A DNA stretch of 64,000 nt from JAAXTX01 sp035560715. GTDB lineage: Bacteria; Patescibacteriota; Minisyncoccia; Moranbacterales; UBA1568. Under the pieces are notes generated by a model that saw only the letters and a program-made list of their open reading frames with translations, did not search any database and was not told where the DNA came from. Both the position numbers and the translations under genes were made by a program. Within the stretch, counting starts at the first letter, position 1; each line of letters begins with the position of its first letter. The DNA lies in the NCBI GenBank assembly GCA_035560715.1, contig DATMYW010000034.1:1-64000 (forward strand). The letters run 5' to 3'. Below are positions 1 to 7,286 of this stretch, piece by piece.

Positions 1-16
1 AGATAATAAAAATCCT

Positions 17-229
17 ATGAATCCGAATCTTGTCCCGCAGGCGCTGGCGATTCTCGTGCCGGTACTTATCTGGTCGCTTGCCTGGAAAGGGGTCGCGCTC
101 TGGAGGGCGGCACGGAACGGCCAGAAAGCCTGGTTTGTCGTGTTGCTGGTGCTCAATACGATCGGTCTACTCGAGATCGTTTATGTTCTCGGTTTTTCGA
201 AAAAAGAGGATAAGAAAATTTCCGTATAG
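17..229 (+). CDS. DUF5652-type small membrane protein
   Basis: A 70-residue protein with two hydrophobic helices (about residues 9-29 and 40-60) joined by a short basic loop containing WRAARNGQKAWF, and a lysine-rich C-terminal tail. The order of a Trp-rich first helix, ALWRAARNGQ, then LNTIGLLEIVY matches my memory of the DUF5652 family, which is common in Patescibacteria. No enzymatic function is known to me. It sits at the window edge, so any upstream operon partner is unseen. No clear Shine-Dalgarno precedes the ATG. Confidence 0.8.
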   Translation: MNPNLVPQALAILVPVLIWSLAWKGVALWRAARNGQKAWFVVLLVLNTIGLLEIVYVLGFSKKEDKKISV

Positions 230-250
230 AAATCGACGGACCTTCTTTCT

Positions 251-325
251 GTCATCCCGAGCGAAGTCGAGGGATCTGCCCGACATCGACGCGGATTCCT
301 CCACTCGAGGCTCGGTCGGAATGAC
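251..325. repeat. Imperfect palindromic intergenic element (REP-like)
   Basis: The two arms, GTCATCCCGAGCGAAGTCGA and the complement of the 3' end (GTCATTCCGACCGAG...), are imperfect inverted repeats ending in GTCAT/ATGAC. The whole segment could fold into one long hairpin. It fills most of the gap between the DUF5652 gene and idi. The sequence style (TCATCCCGAGCG..GTCGAGGGATC) resembles dispersed REP-like palindromes of many environmental bacteria. No second full copy was seen in this window. Confidence 0.6.
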
Positions 326-387
326 AACGCTTGGCGCGTATTGTAATCGCCGCATTCATGCTTCTTGATTCGTGATTCCTGTCGCAT

Positions 388-936
388 ATGTCCGAAGTCG
401 AACTGGTCGTCCTTGTTGACGAAAACGATACCGAGATCGGCACGATGCCGAAATCAGAGGTCCACGGGTTGGAGACGCCGCTTCATCGGGCGTTTTCCTG
501 TTTCCTGTTCCGAAAATCTGATGGAAAGCTTCTCCTGCAGCAGCGAAGTCATGTGAAGAAGGTTTGGCCGTTGGTCTGGTCGAACAGCTGTTGCGGTCAT
601 CCTGGTCCCGGCGAGGAACGTATCGATGCGGTTGCGCGACGGCTGGACCGCGAGCTCGGCATGAAGGCGGATATACTCCGGTTCGGCATGCCATACCGGT
701 ACAAGTTCACCAGGGAGGGCGTGACGGAAAACGAGATCTGCCCGGTTTTTATCGGAATCGCATCCGTCGAACCGAATCCGGCCGCCGACGAGGTCGAGGC
801 GACACGGTGGGTGGATTGGGACGACTTCCTAGCCGAGATCCGCGAGCATCCCGGGACCTATTCGGAGTGGTGCGAGGAAGAGGCCTTGCTGCTGGAGGAG
901 AGGGGCATTATCCGCGAATTGCTGTCGAATCTCTAG
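388..936 (+). CDS. idi: Isopentenyl-diphosphate delta-isomerase, type I (Nudix)
   Basis: This 182-residue Nudix-fold enzyme would interconvert isopentenyl and dimethylallyl diphosphate for isoprenoid (for example undecaprenyl carrier) synthesis. The type I IDI signature is intact. The putative metal ligands are His26, His33, His71, Glu114 and Glu116. The catalytic Cys69 lies in SNSCCGHP and the catalytic Glu116 in TENEICPV. The RRLDRELG segment after it corresponds to the Nudix helix. Length matches the bacterial family (about 180). No other mevalonate or MEP gene is in the window, so substrate supply is unknown. The ATG has no clear SD. A second, less complete IDI-like Nudix protein lies at 24560. 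Confidence 0.93.
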   Translation: MSEVELVVLVDENDTEIGTMPKSEVHGLETPLHRAFSCFLFRKSDGKLLLQQRSHVKKVWPLVWSNSCCGHPGPGEERIDAVARRLDRELGMKADILRFGMPYRYKFTREGVTENEICPVFIGIASVEPNPAADEVEATRWVDWDDFLAEIREHPGTYSEWCEEEALLLEERGIIRELLSNL

Positions 937-952
937 GTTGAACGGAGACGCT

Positions 953-1516
953 ATGAAAAAAGTTCTTATAATCCACGGGTATCAGGGGACACCGAACGGC
1001 GGATGGCGTCCGTGGCTCATGGGCGAACTGGCGAAGCGATATGTCTACGCCTGTTCGCTTCCGATGCGGGAACCCGAACATCCGATTCGCTCCGAATGGG
1101 TGGATGAAATCGTCCGGCAGACGGACCGGAACGTTTCCGATGAGGTATATCTGGTCGGTCACTCTCTCGGGGCGACGGCGATACTCCGATACCTGGAGGA
1201 TGACCGCGCACGAAATATTGCCGGTGCCGTGCTTGTTTCCGGTGCTATCAAAGGCAACGAGAACAGTGGAGCAATTGATTCATTCTTCGAAGGTTGGTAT
1301 GACTTCGGAAAAATAATGTCAAAATGCGCCCGATTCGACGTTATCCATGGCGATAATGATGCACGGGTCCCGCTTTCTGACGCGGAAACGGTCGCTCGGG
1401 AACTGAACGGGAAACTCGTAGTCATCGAGAACGGTGGGCATCTGAACGCGGAAAGTGGATACCTGACGCTTCCGCAATGTTTGGAAGCTTTGGAAGACAT
1501 GATGAATGAGGGCTAA
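953..1516 (+). CDS. RBBP9/YdeN-type alpha/beta serine hydrolase
   Basis: This 187-residue small alpha/beta hydrolase has N-terminal KKVLIIHGYQGTP, a nucleophile elbow VGHSLGA with Ser71, an acid in HGDNDARVP (Asp136 most likely) and a base in NGGHLN (His163). Order and size fit the RBBP9/YdeN (DUF1749-like) hydrolases, whose substrates are mostly undefined. ATG 953 was chosen over an in-frame TTG at 938 because GGAGA at 944-948 is a good SD for it. The gene follows idi by 16 bases and may be co-transcribed. Confidence 0.85.
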   Translation: MKKVLIIHGYQGTPNGGWRPWLMGELAKRYVYACSLPMREPEHPIRSEWVDEIVRQTDRNVSDEVYLVGHSLGATAILRYLEDDRARNIAGAVLVSGAIKGNENSGAIDSFFEGWYDFGKIMSKCARFDVIHGDNDARVPLSDAETVARELNGKLVVIENGGHLNAESGYLTLPQCLEALEDMMNEG

Positions 1517-1550
1517 ATCTTTGGAGAACCTCTGAAACAGAGGGCAGGGT

Positions 1551-1579
1551 TGGACAAGTTCCCTTGTTTCGGCTAGGAT
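1551..1579 (+). promoter_or_regulatory. Predicted sigma70-type promoter for tRNA-Val
   Basis: TGGACA (1551-1556), a 17-base spacer and TAGGAT (1574-1579). Predicted start is near 1586, about 18 bases before the mature tRNA. Assigned by eye from consensus similarity. Confidence 0.5.
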
Positions 1580-1603
1580 AAGCGAAGTGGTAATCGGGAA
1601 AAA

Positions 1604-1677
1604 GGTCGCTTAGCTCAGTTGGTTAGAGCACTGCATTCACATTGCAGGGGTCGGTGGTTCGAGTCCACCAGCGACCA
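1604..1677 (+). tRNA. tRNA-Val (anticodon CAC)
   Basis: A full cloverleaf can be drawn: acceptor GGTCGCT (1604-1610) with AGCGACC (1670-1676), D arm GCTC/GAGC, anticodon stem CTGCA/TGCAG with loop TTCACAT (anticodon CAC at 1638-1640), five-base variable loop, T arm GGTGG/CCACC with loop TTCGAGT, and discriminator A at 1677. The bases that follow are CAA, so the 3' CCA is not encoded and must be added after transcription. Confidence 0.97.
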
Positions 1678-1680
1678 CAA

Positions 1681-1788
1681 AGGAGTCAAAAGTCCAAAGT
1701 CACAAGTTAAAAGTCTAAGAAATGAAGTTTTTTAGACAGCTAGACATGTTGCTGCGGTACTTTTCACTTTTCACTTTCAACTTTTTTC
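1681..1788. repeat. AAAGT/ACTTT-rich low-complexity intergenic sequence
   Basis: Short direct and inverted repetitions of AAAGTC/AAAAGT on the left (1685-1715) are mirrored by CTTTTCACTTTTCACTTTCAAC on the right, giving imperfect inverted arms between the tRNA gene and serS. GTCTAA and TTAGAC could also form a small hairpin in the middle. Function unknown; it may act in tRNA 3' end formation or be a decayed repeat. Confidence 0.4.
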
Positions 1789-1794
1789 TTCATT

Positions 1795-3117
1795 ATGCTC
1801 GACATCCAGTTCATCCGCGACCATAAGGACGAGATTGCCGCCGCGGCGAAGGGAAAGAAACTCGCGTTCGACATCGATGCGCTGTTTTCGGCCGATCTCG
1901 AGCGGATCGAGGCGGCACAGGCCTTGGAGTCCGCCCAGGCGGAGAAGAACGGCCTGAACCAAAAAATCGCGCAGGCGAAGTCGGACGAGGAACGGCTAGC
2001 GGCCATTACCGAAGGGAAAGCCATCAAGGAGAAGATCGAATCGCTTGAGCCGATGGCTCGTGAAACGAAAGCGCGTTTCGATGCGCTGATGGTGCTCGTA
2101 CCGAACATCGTTGCGGAGGACACGCCGGAAGGACAGAGTGACGAAGACAACGTGGAGGTGTCGCGCAACGGCGAGATCCGTGAATTCGGGTTCGAACCGA
2201 AGGATCATATCGCACTTGGCGAATCGCTCGGACTGTTCGATCTCGAGCGGGGAACGAAGGTCGCCGGGTACCGCGGATATTATCTCAAGGGGGACGGAGC
2301 ACTTCTTGCCCTCGGACTCATGTCCTATGCCCTGTCCAAGATGTCGGCAAAGGGATATCTTCCCATGATTCCGCCGACATTGGTGAAAGGATTTCCGCTT
2401 TTCGGCAGCGGCTATTTCAAGGGACTCGAATACGACGGCGAGGTGGACGAAATCTATCAGGTCGCGTCATCGGACAAAGAGACGGACGGGAGCGAATCGA
2501 AGGAAAAGAAATTCCTTGTGGGAACTTCCGAGCCGTCACTTCTCGCTTTTCATTCCGGTGAAACGCTCGAAGCGGCCGATCTGCCGATCCGATATGCCGG
2601 ATTCAGTCAGTGCTATCGGAGTGAGATCGGCTCCTATGGAAAGGATACGAAGGGTCTGTATCGCGTGCACGAGTTCATGAAGGTCGAACAGGTCGTGCTT
2701 GCTCCCGCCGATATCGATATGGCCGAAACGCTGCAGGCGGAGATGCTGTCCATTACGGAAGGAATTCTGTCCGAACTCGGACTTCCGTATCGAAAAATAC
2801 GCATTTGTGCGGGTGATATGGGAACCGGGAAATATAAGGCGTTCGACCTGGAAGCCTGGATGCCGGGCCTCGACCGCTGGGGTGAGCTTGGGAGCGCCTC
2901 GAACTTCACCGATTGGCAGGCCCGTCGTCTCGACGTGAAATACCGCGATCCGGAAACGGGGAAGAAGATCCCGGTCTACATGCTCAACAATACCGCTCTC
3001 ACCAGCATCCGTCCGCTTATCGCCATTCTTGAGAATTTCCAGCAAGCCGACGGTTCCGTCGTCGTGCCGGAAGTCCTGCGTCCGTACGTCGGGAAAGACC
3101 GGCTTATTGCGGTATAA
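1795..3117 (+). CDS. serS: Seryl-tRNA synthetase
   Basis: This 440-residue class II synthetase charges tRNA-Ser. The N-terminal 110 residues form the charged coiled-coil arm that grips the tRNA variable arm (AQALESAQAEKNGLNQKI region). The catalytic core follows, with GTSEP (the TXE motif), motif 2 around QCYRSEIGSYGKDTKG and RVHEF, and motif 3 in TSIRPLIAILEN followed by GSVVVPEVLRPY. A charged insertion (about residues 225-240, rich in Asp, Ser, Glu and Lys) precedes the TXE motif. Length is typical (420-440). The ATG has no SD. A terminator hairpin follows. Confidence 0.97.
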   Translation: MLDIQFIRDHKDEIAAAAKGKKLAFDIDALFSADLERIEAAQALESAQAEKNGLNQKIAQAKSDEERLAAITEGKAIKEKIESLEPMARETKARFDALMVLVPNIVAEDTPEGQSDEDNVEVSRNGEIREFGFEPKDHIALGESLGLFDLERGTKVAGYRGYYLKGDGALLALGLMSYALSKMSAKGYLPMIPPTLVKGFPLFGSGYFKGLEYDGEVDEIYQVASSDKETDGSESKEKKFLVGTSEPSLLAFHSGETLEAADLPIRYAGFSQCYRSEIGSYGKDTKGLYRVHEFMKVEQVVLAPADIDMAETLQAEMLSITEGILSELGLPYRKIRICAGDMGTGKYKAFDLEAWMPGLDRWGELGSASNFTDWQARRLDVKYRDPETGKKIPVYMLNNTALTSIRPLIAILENFQQADGSVVVPEVLRPYVGKDRLIAV

Positions 3118-3142
3118 GCTTTCACGAAGATGATCGGTTCAT

Positions 3143-3171
3143 AAGACACCCCGGAGACAGGGCGTCTTTTT
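3143..3171 (+). terminator. Rho-independent terminator after serS
   Basis: Stem AAGACxCCC (3143-3151) with GGGxGTCTT (3160-3168), one mismatch, followed by TTT. It lies between the convergent serS and malic enzyme genes. Confidence 0.6.
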
Positions 3172-3201
3172 GTCGGGTTCGACAGGACCTTGAAATGCCG
3201 A

Positions 3202-4368
3202 TTATGAAGCGTCCCATGCAAGAACGGCTGCGCTGACAGCCGGGACGACGGAAGGGTCCATGACGGCCGGGAGGATGCGGTCGGCGGTCGGTTCGACCGT
3301 TGCCGCCAGAGCGTTCGCGACGGCGAGTTTCAGGGAGTCCGTCACTTTGGATATCGAGCGGGATGGATCGGCAGCCCGAAGGTCAAGAAGTCCGCGAAAC
3401 AACCCGGGGAAAACGAGCGCGTTGTTTATCTGATTCGGGAAATCGGAACGACCGGTGCCGACGATGAATGCTCCGCCTGCGGTCGCATCGTCGGGAAGAA
3501 TTTCGGGTTCCGGATTCGCCATCGCGAACACGATGGGCCGTTCGGCCATCGTCCGTATGTCGTCGCGGTCGAGGATATTTCCTTTGGAGACGCCGACGAA
3601 TACGTCCGCATTCGATAAGGCGGTTGCGAGATTCCCGGAAAGCCCGCGCGGATTCGACCGGGAGGCTATTTCCCGCTTCAAATCGTTCAGGTCCTCCCGA
3701 TCGAGGCTCAGGATACCCTTGCTGTCGACGAGTATGACGTCCTTGACGCCGTGTGCTATCAGAAGCCGTGCGATCGCTATTCCCGCCGCGCCGGCACCAT
3801 TGATCACGGCTCGATGTGACGCGATGTCGCAGCCGCGGAGTCGGGAAGCGTTGATGAGAGCGGCGAGTGTCACGATCGCGGTCCCGTCCTGGTCGTCGTG
3901 GAATACCGGGATCGAAAGTTCGTTCTCCAGCCGTTCAAGTATCTCGAAACATTCCGGAGCGGCGATATCCTCGAGGTTGATGCCTCCGAACGACGGTTCT
4001 ATCTGTTTGCAGAATCGGACGATGTCCTCCGTGCCGTTCGCCGAGATGCAGAGTGGTACGGCATCGACGTCTGCCGTTTTCTTGAACAACATGGCCTTTC
4101 CTTCCATGACCGGAAGACCGGCAGAGGGGCCTATATCGCCGAGCCCGAGAATGGCGGTTCCATCGGTCACGATCGCGACCGTATTTCCGCGATTCGTGAG
4201 TGTTTCCACGGTTTCGGGTTCTGCCGCGATGGTCCTGCTTACTTCCGCCACTCCCGGAGTATATGCGAGCGAGAGATCTTCCGCCGAACGTAAGGGTGAT
4301 TTGAGGGCCGTTTCGATTTTTCCGCGACTCTCGAGGTGGTACCTGATGGCCGGATTTCCGTGATTCAT
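3202..4368 (-). CDS. Malic enzyme, NAD(P)-dependent oxaloacetate-decarboxylating type
   Basis: This 388-residue cytosolic enzyme would convert malate to pyruvate and CO2 with NAD(P)+ reduction. The N-terminal malic domain (about 1-150) shows AYTPGVA with the catalytic Tyr, TDGTAILGLGDIGP, GKAMLFK with the catalytic Lys and metal-binding NLEDIAAPECFEI. FHDDQDGTA then leads into a Rossmann domain with INGAGAAGIAIARLL. Size matches the short bacterial form without a phosphotransacetylase tail. ATG 4368 was chosen because the alignable family sequence begins there; the open frame further upstream has no family features. The cofactor (NAD or NADP) cannot be read from the sequence. The gene stands alone, convergent with serS. 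Confidence 0.93.
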   Translation of the reverse strand: MNHGNPAIRYHLESRGKIETALKSPLRSAEDLSLAYTPGVAEVSRTIAAEPETVETLTNRGNTVAIVTDGTAILGLGDIGPSAGLPVMEGKAMLFKKTADVDAVPLCISANGTEDIVRFCKQIEPSFGGINLEDIAAPECFEILERLENELSIPVFHDDQDGTAIVTLAALINASRLRGCDIASHRAVINGAGAAGIAIARLLIAHGVKDVILVDSKGILSLDREDLNDLKREIASRSNPRGLSGNLATALSNADVFVGVSKGNILDRDDIRTMAERPIVFAMANPEPEILPDDATAGGAFIVGTGRSDFPNQINNALVFPGLFRGLLDLRAADPSRSISKVTDSLKLAVANALAATVEPTADRILPAVMDPSVVPAVSAAVLAWDAS

Positions 4369-4400
4369 ATGGATTTTTTCCGTAAATTCGGAGCGTATGA

Positions 4401-4450
4401 AGTATACTATATGCGGACCGGTCGTTCCAGTTTTCCTTTTGGTGTACAAT
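4401..4450. promoter_or_regulatory. Divergent promoter region, malic enzyme / transglycosylase-like gene
   Basis: TACAAT (4445-4450) could be the -10 box for the plus-strand gene at 4482. TATACT on the minus strand (4406-4401) could serve the malic enzyme gene. Neither has a convincing -35 at 17 bases, so these are weak predictions. Confidence 0.35.
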
Positions 4451-4481
4451 ATTGTTGATACGTACTGATTCAGATACGGAT

Positions 4482-5471
4482 ATGGCGTTTGGATTCGAAA
4501 AACCAACGACTGGAGGCGCTGCGGACAGAAAGGCGGGACTTCCCGCGGAGGCGGATCCAGGCAGAAGAAAGTTTCTTCGGGATGCGGGAATAGTGCTGGC
4601 CGGGACCGCGGTAGGGGCGGGTGCGCTCCATGAATTGCTGGTCGATGGAAATAAGGAACAAGAGGTCGTTGAAGGTCGCGGAAAAACTCAGGGGCAACCG
4701 GAATCCGTTGAATCTGAAAACGTTCATGAAAACCCCATGGATGAGCTATTCTCTTATGAGAACGGCGTGAAAGAGATCGGAACCGAAGCATTCGAAAAAA
4801 TGGTCGATTATTGGGTTTGGCAGTATACGGAAGGCGATTTCGCGGGTGATTTCGATTCCGCCATCGACGGTCTTCGGCGGAACTGGAGCATCGTATCGCA
4901 TGAGTTCGATAAGGAAAGCGTTCCGAGGACATTCGCGTTGGTATCCATGTATGAGTCTTTCTGGAATAACGAGACATGGGGGAAGGGCGGGCCTTTTCAG
5001 CTGACTCCGTGGGCGGCGGGACGGTTCAATGTCAATCCCAGGACTATCGGTGGATCGGCCAAGGGTGCGGCGAAACTGTTCGCCGAGATAATCAAGGAAG
5101 TGAGCGAATATTCCGAATCTGATGATGTGGAGAAATTCGGAGTCCTCAGGTATAATGCGACCTTTTTCCGAAAATATCTGATAAGCATCGAAAAAGAGGG
5201 AAGTGGCGCCGCGCCGACTATGGCAGGTTTCTTAGCGTATATGAGTGGGCGGGCGGAAAAGATTCGGAAAGAAATATGCGTAGCGCATGGAAACAGCAAG
5301 TGGGGGCAGCAGCTGGGAAAGAAAATGTTCGACGGTGATATAAAGCACGGGGCGTTCGGGATAAAGATCAATATCGAATACGCGGCCAAATACGAGGCGA
5401 CGAAGCGGATCTTCGAAACCGATCGGACTCTTGTTGCCATGCTCCAAACTGAAAATGGTACGACCGTATGA
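4482..5471 (+). CDS. Exported lysozyme/SLT-like protein with Tat-like signal
   Basis: A 329-residue protein. Residues 28-50 (RRKFLRDAGIVLAGTAVGAG) look like a twin-arginine signal: two Arg, then a hydrophobic stretch. A low-complexity Glu/Asn/Gly linker (55-90) follows. The C-terminal half holds MYESFW and GGPFQLTPWAAGRF (about 157-182), which mirrors the ES-x(n)-G-x-x-Q-x-x-P-x-T-A pattern of lytic transglycosylases. Glu158 is the candidate catalytic acid. It may cleave peptidoglycan outside the membrane. ATG 4482 was preferred over TTG 4452 because the signal then starts near the N-terminus. It overlaps the next gene by four bases (ATGA). Confidence 0.6.
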   Translation: MAFGFEKPTTGGAADRKAGLPAEADPGRRKFLRDAGIVLAGTAVGAGALHELLVDGNKEQEVVEGRGKTQGQPESVESENVHENPMDELFSYENGVKEIGTEAFEKMVDYWVWQYTEGDFAGDFDSAIDGLRRNWSIVSHEFDKESVPRTFALVSMYESFWNNETWGKGGPFQLTPWAAGRFNVNPRTIGGSAKGAAKLFAEIIKEVSEYSESDDVEKFGVLRYNATFFRKYLISIEKEGSGAAPTMAGFLAYMSGRAEKIRKEICVAHGNSKWGQQLGKKMFDGDIKHGAFGIKINIEYAAKYEATKRIFETDRTLVAMLQTENGTTV

Positions 5472-5926
5472 ACGATGTGGCCCTCTCATTACGCGAGGGA
5501 TTCTGTACCGCCACGGAGAAGGATATCGTGGATCTGTTGCGTGCTGATGATGAGACTTCGGAAGTCGCATTCGAAGATCCCGGAGAAGAGGAAGTGCGTA
5601 CATGGGAACACGACCTGTTTCTGACCGCATGGAATGGCGATATGTTCGCCGGGTTCGGCAGGGCCCGTGCGGATGGATGGGTCACGCACGTCTTCGTGAG
5701 TCCGAAGTATCGGCGGAAGGGTTTCGGCTCGGTCATCCTTACGGGTCTTGAGGCGAAACTCCGGATGGGTGGACGGGAGACGGCGCTTCTCGATGCCGAG
5801 CCGACCGCAGTGGCGTTCTTCATGGCGAACGGGTGGGTCTGTTCCGAACAGGCTTCGGACAGCGGTCTCCGGCTTATCCCGATGCGCAAGCGGATCGGTT
5901 CGTATAACGTCGTAGCGAAGCGATAG
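5468..5926 (+). CDS. GNAT-family N-acetyltransferase
   Basis: A 152-residue protein with the acetyl-CoA binding signature VFVSPKYRRKGFGSVIL (about 77-93, the R-x-x-G-x-G loop), then a beta strand and AVAFFMANGWV, the usual GNAT C-terminal motif. The substrate cannot be predicted. The start codon overlaps the stop of the transglycosylase-like gene (ATGA), so the two are probably translated together; a link with cell-wall modification is only inference from that coupling. Confidence 0.85.
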   Translation: MNDVALSLREGFCTATEKDIVDLLRADDETSEVAFEDPGEEEVRTWEHDLFLTAWNGDMFAGFGRARADGWVTHVFVSPKYRRKGFGSVILTGLEAKLRMGGRETALLDAEPTAVAFFMANGWVCSEQASDSGLRLIPMRKRIGSYNVVAKR

Positions 5927-5988
5927 AGTCGTTCAAGACACACTATCCATGGCACGATTCGGGTATTTGTCAACTATTCATGCGGGTG

Positions 5989-6017
5989 TGGAGAAAACGC
6001 CGAAAATAGTCTAAAAT
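5989..6017 (+). promoter_or_regulatory. Predicted promoter giving a leaderless glycan-operon mRNA
   Basis: TGGAGA (5989-5994), 17-base spacer, TAAAAT (6012-6017). The seventh base after the -10 box is the A of ATG 6024, so transcription would start at or next to the start codon. Confidence 0.5.
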
Positions 6018-6023
6018 GGGGTG

Positions 6024-7286
6024 ATGGGCAACGAAATCGCAATCAGCGTCAAGAACGTCTCCAAGGCCTTTCGCATTCCGCACGAGAAGGTATCTTCGGT
6101 TCGCGGGGCATTCGTGGGCATCTTCTCTTCTTTCCACCTCCCCTTCGTGAAGGGAGGGAAGGGAGGGGTGTCGTACGAGGAGTTCCAGGCGCTTGACAAC
6201 ATCTCTTTCGAGGTGAAGAAGGGGGAGTTCATCGGCATCATCGGACGCAACGGCTCGGGCAAGTCGACGCTCCTGAAGGTGCTTGCGGGAATCTATGAGG
6301 CCGACAAGGGTTCGGTGCGGATCGACGGCATGATATCTCCGTTCCTCGAGCTCGGTATCGGGTTCAATCCGGAACTTTCCGGTAGGGATAACATATATCT
6401 CAATGCGACCGTCCTCGGTATGAGCCGCAGGCAGATCGACGAGAAGTTCGACTCCATCGTCGAATTTTCGGAACTCGGCCGGTTCATCGACCAGAAGCTC
6501 AAGAACTACTCGAGCGGCATGCAGGTCCGCCTCGCGTTCTCCGTTTCCATCCACGCGAACCGCGACATCCTCCTCATGGACGAGGTCCTTGCCGTCGGGG
6601 ATACGAACTTCCAGGTGAAGTGTCTGGAGGAGTTTGTGAGATACAAGGAAATGGACAAGACGGTAATCCTTGTCACGCACGATATCGCGACCGCGCAACG
6701 GTATTGTGATCGGGTGATGCTGCTTCGGAATGGGAAGATCGAGATGATCGGTGATTCCGAGAACGTCGTCAGCGAATACGTTCTCGAAAATATGACTGAT
6801 GAGGAACGAAGGATCGCCCGTTTGAACGATAAAAAGGCGATCATCGATGAGACCGAGTCAGTTACGGAAAAAATGGCTGAAGCGGTCACAATTCGCATAT
6901 ACAATGCTGAGCATATCGAAAAGGATGTCTTTGAAACAGGCGAAAGTGTCACGATCGAGATCGGATACGAAATCAGAAAAGATGTTGAGAGTCCTGTTTT
7001 CGGCCTGATTCTCAAGGATACGTTGCGGAACGACGTTTTTGTTATCAATACGAGACATAAGAAATTGGAATCTGGGTTAGTGCGGAGGGGGAATATATCC
7101 GTGCTTTACGATATTCAAAGTCGTTTGGCGACGGGCACGTATTACGTCGCGGTCGGGATGGAAGGCATCGATAGGCGGAGTTTGGATTGGAAGGATAATT
7201 TCGGCGTATTGCATGTGATGAATCGGGCGTACGATTCCGGAGGTATCGTCGATTTTCATTCTGAAATTAGTCTCCGCTATGATTGA
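6024..7286 (+). CDS. Polysaccharide ABC exporter ATPase with Wzt C-terminal domain
   Basis: A 420-residue nucleotide-binding subunit resembling Wzt/TagH. Walker A is GRNGSGKST (74-82), the ABC signature NYSSGMQVRLAFS, Walker B ILLMDEVLAVGD and the switch His VTHD. From about residue 285 a beta-rich Wzt_C-like domain follows, which in relatives binds the glycan end. Residues 37-50 (FHLPFVKGGKGGVS) are an in-frame insertion encoded by a purine-rich repeat. No ABC-2 permease partner lies in the window. ATG 6024 is preferred over GTG 6021 because it matches the leaderless promoter. It overlaps the GT9 gene by eight bases. Confidence 0.9.
   Translation: MGNEIAISVKNVSKAFRIPHEKVSSVRGAFVGIFSSFHLPFVKGGKGGVSYEEFQALDNISFEVKKGEFIGIIGRNGSGKSTLLKVLAGIYEADKGSVRIDGMISPFLELGIGFNPELSGRDNIYLNATVLGMSRRQIDEKFDSIVEFSELGRFIDQKLKNYSSGMQVRLAFSVSIHANRDILLMDEVLAVGDTNFQVKCLEEFVRYKEMDKTVILVTHDIATAQRYCDRVMLLRNGKIEMIGDSENVVSEYVLENMTDEERRIARLNDKKAIIDETESVTEKMAEAVTIRIYNAEHIEKDVFETGESVTIEIGYEIRKDVESPVFGLILKDTLRNDVFVINTRHKKLESGLVRRGNISVLYDIQSRLATGTYYVAVGMEGIDRRSLDWKDNFGVLHVMNRAYDSGGIVDFHSEISLRYD
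6131..6172. repeat. REP-like GGGAGG/CCTCCC sequence inserted in frame in the ABC ATPase gene
   Basis: The segment contains CCTCCCCTTCGTGAAGGGAGG, an inverted repeat CCTCCCTT/AAGGGAGG-type, followed by GAAGGGAGGGGTG. It codes for residues 37-50 just before the conserved part of the ATPase domain, where related ATPases have a short variable loop. Composition differs from the flanking coding sequence. Confidence 0.5.

Noticed and set aside
3455..4363. 302-codon ORF antisense to the malic enzyme gene
   Set aside because: It is the shadow of a clear enzyme; composition is Ser/Arg/Pro-rich without motifs.
4369..4977. N-terminal extension of the malic enzyme frame
   Set aside because: It runs over the divergent gene at 4482 and has no similarity to malic enzymes; the true N-terminus fits ATG 4368.
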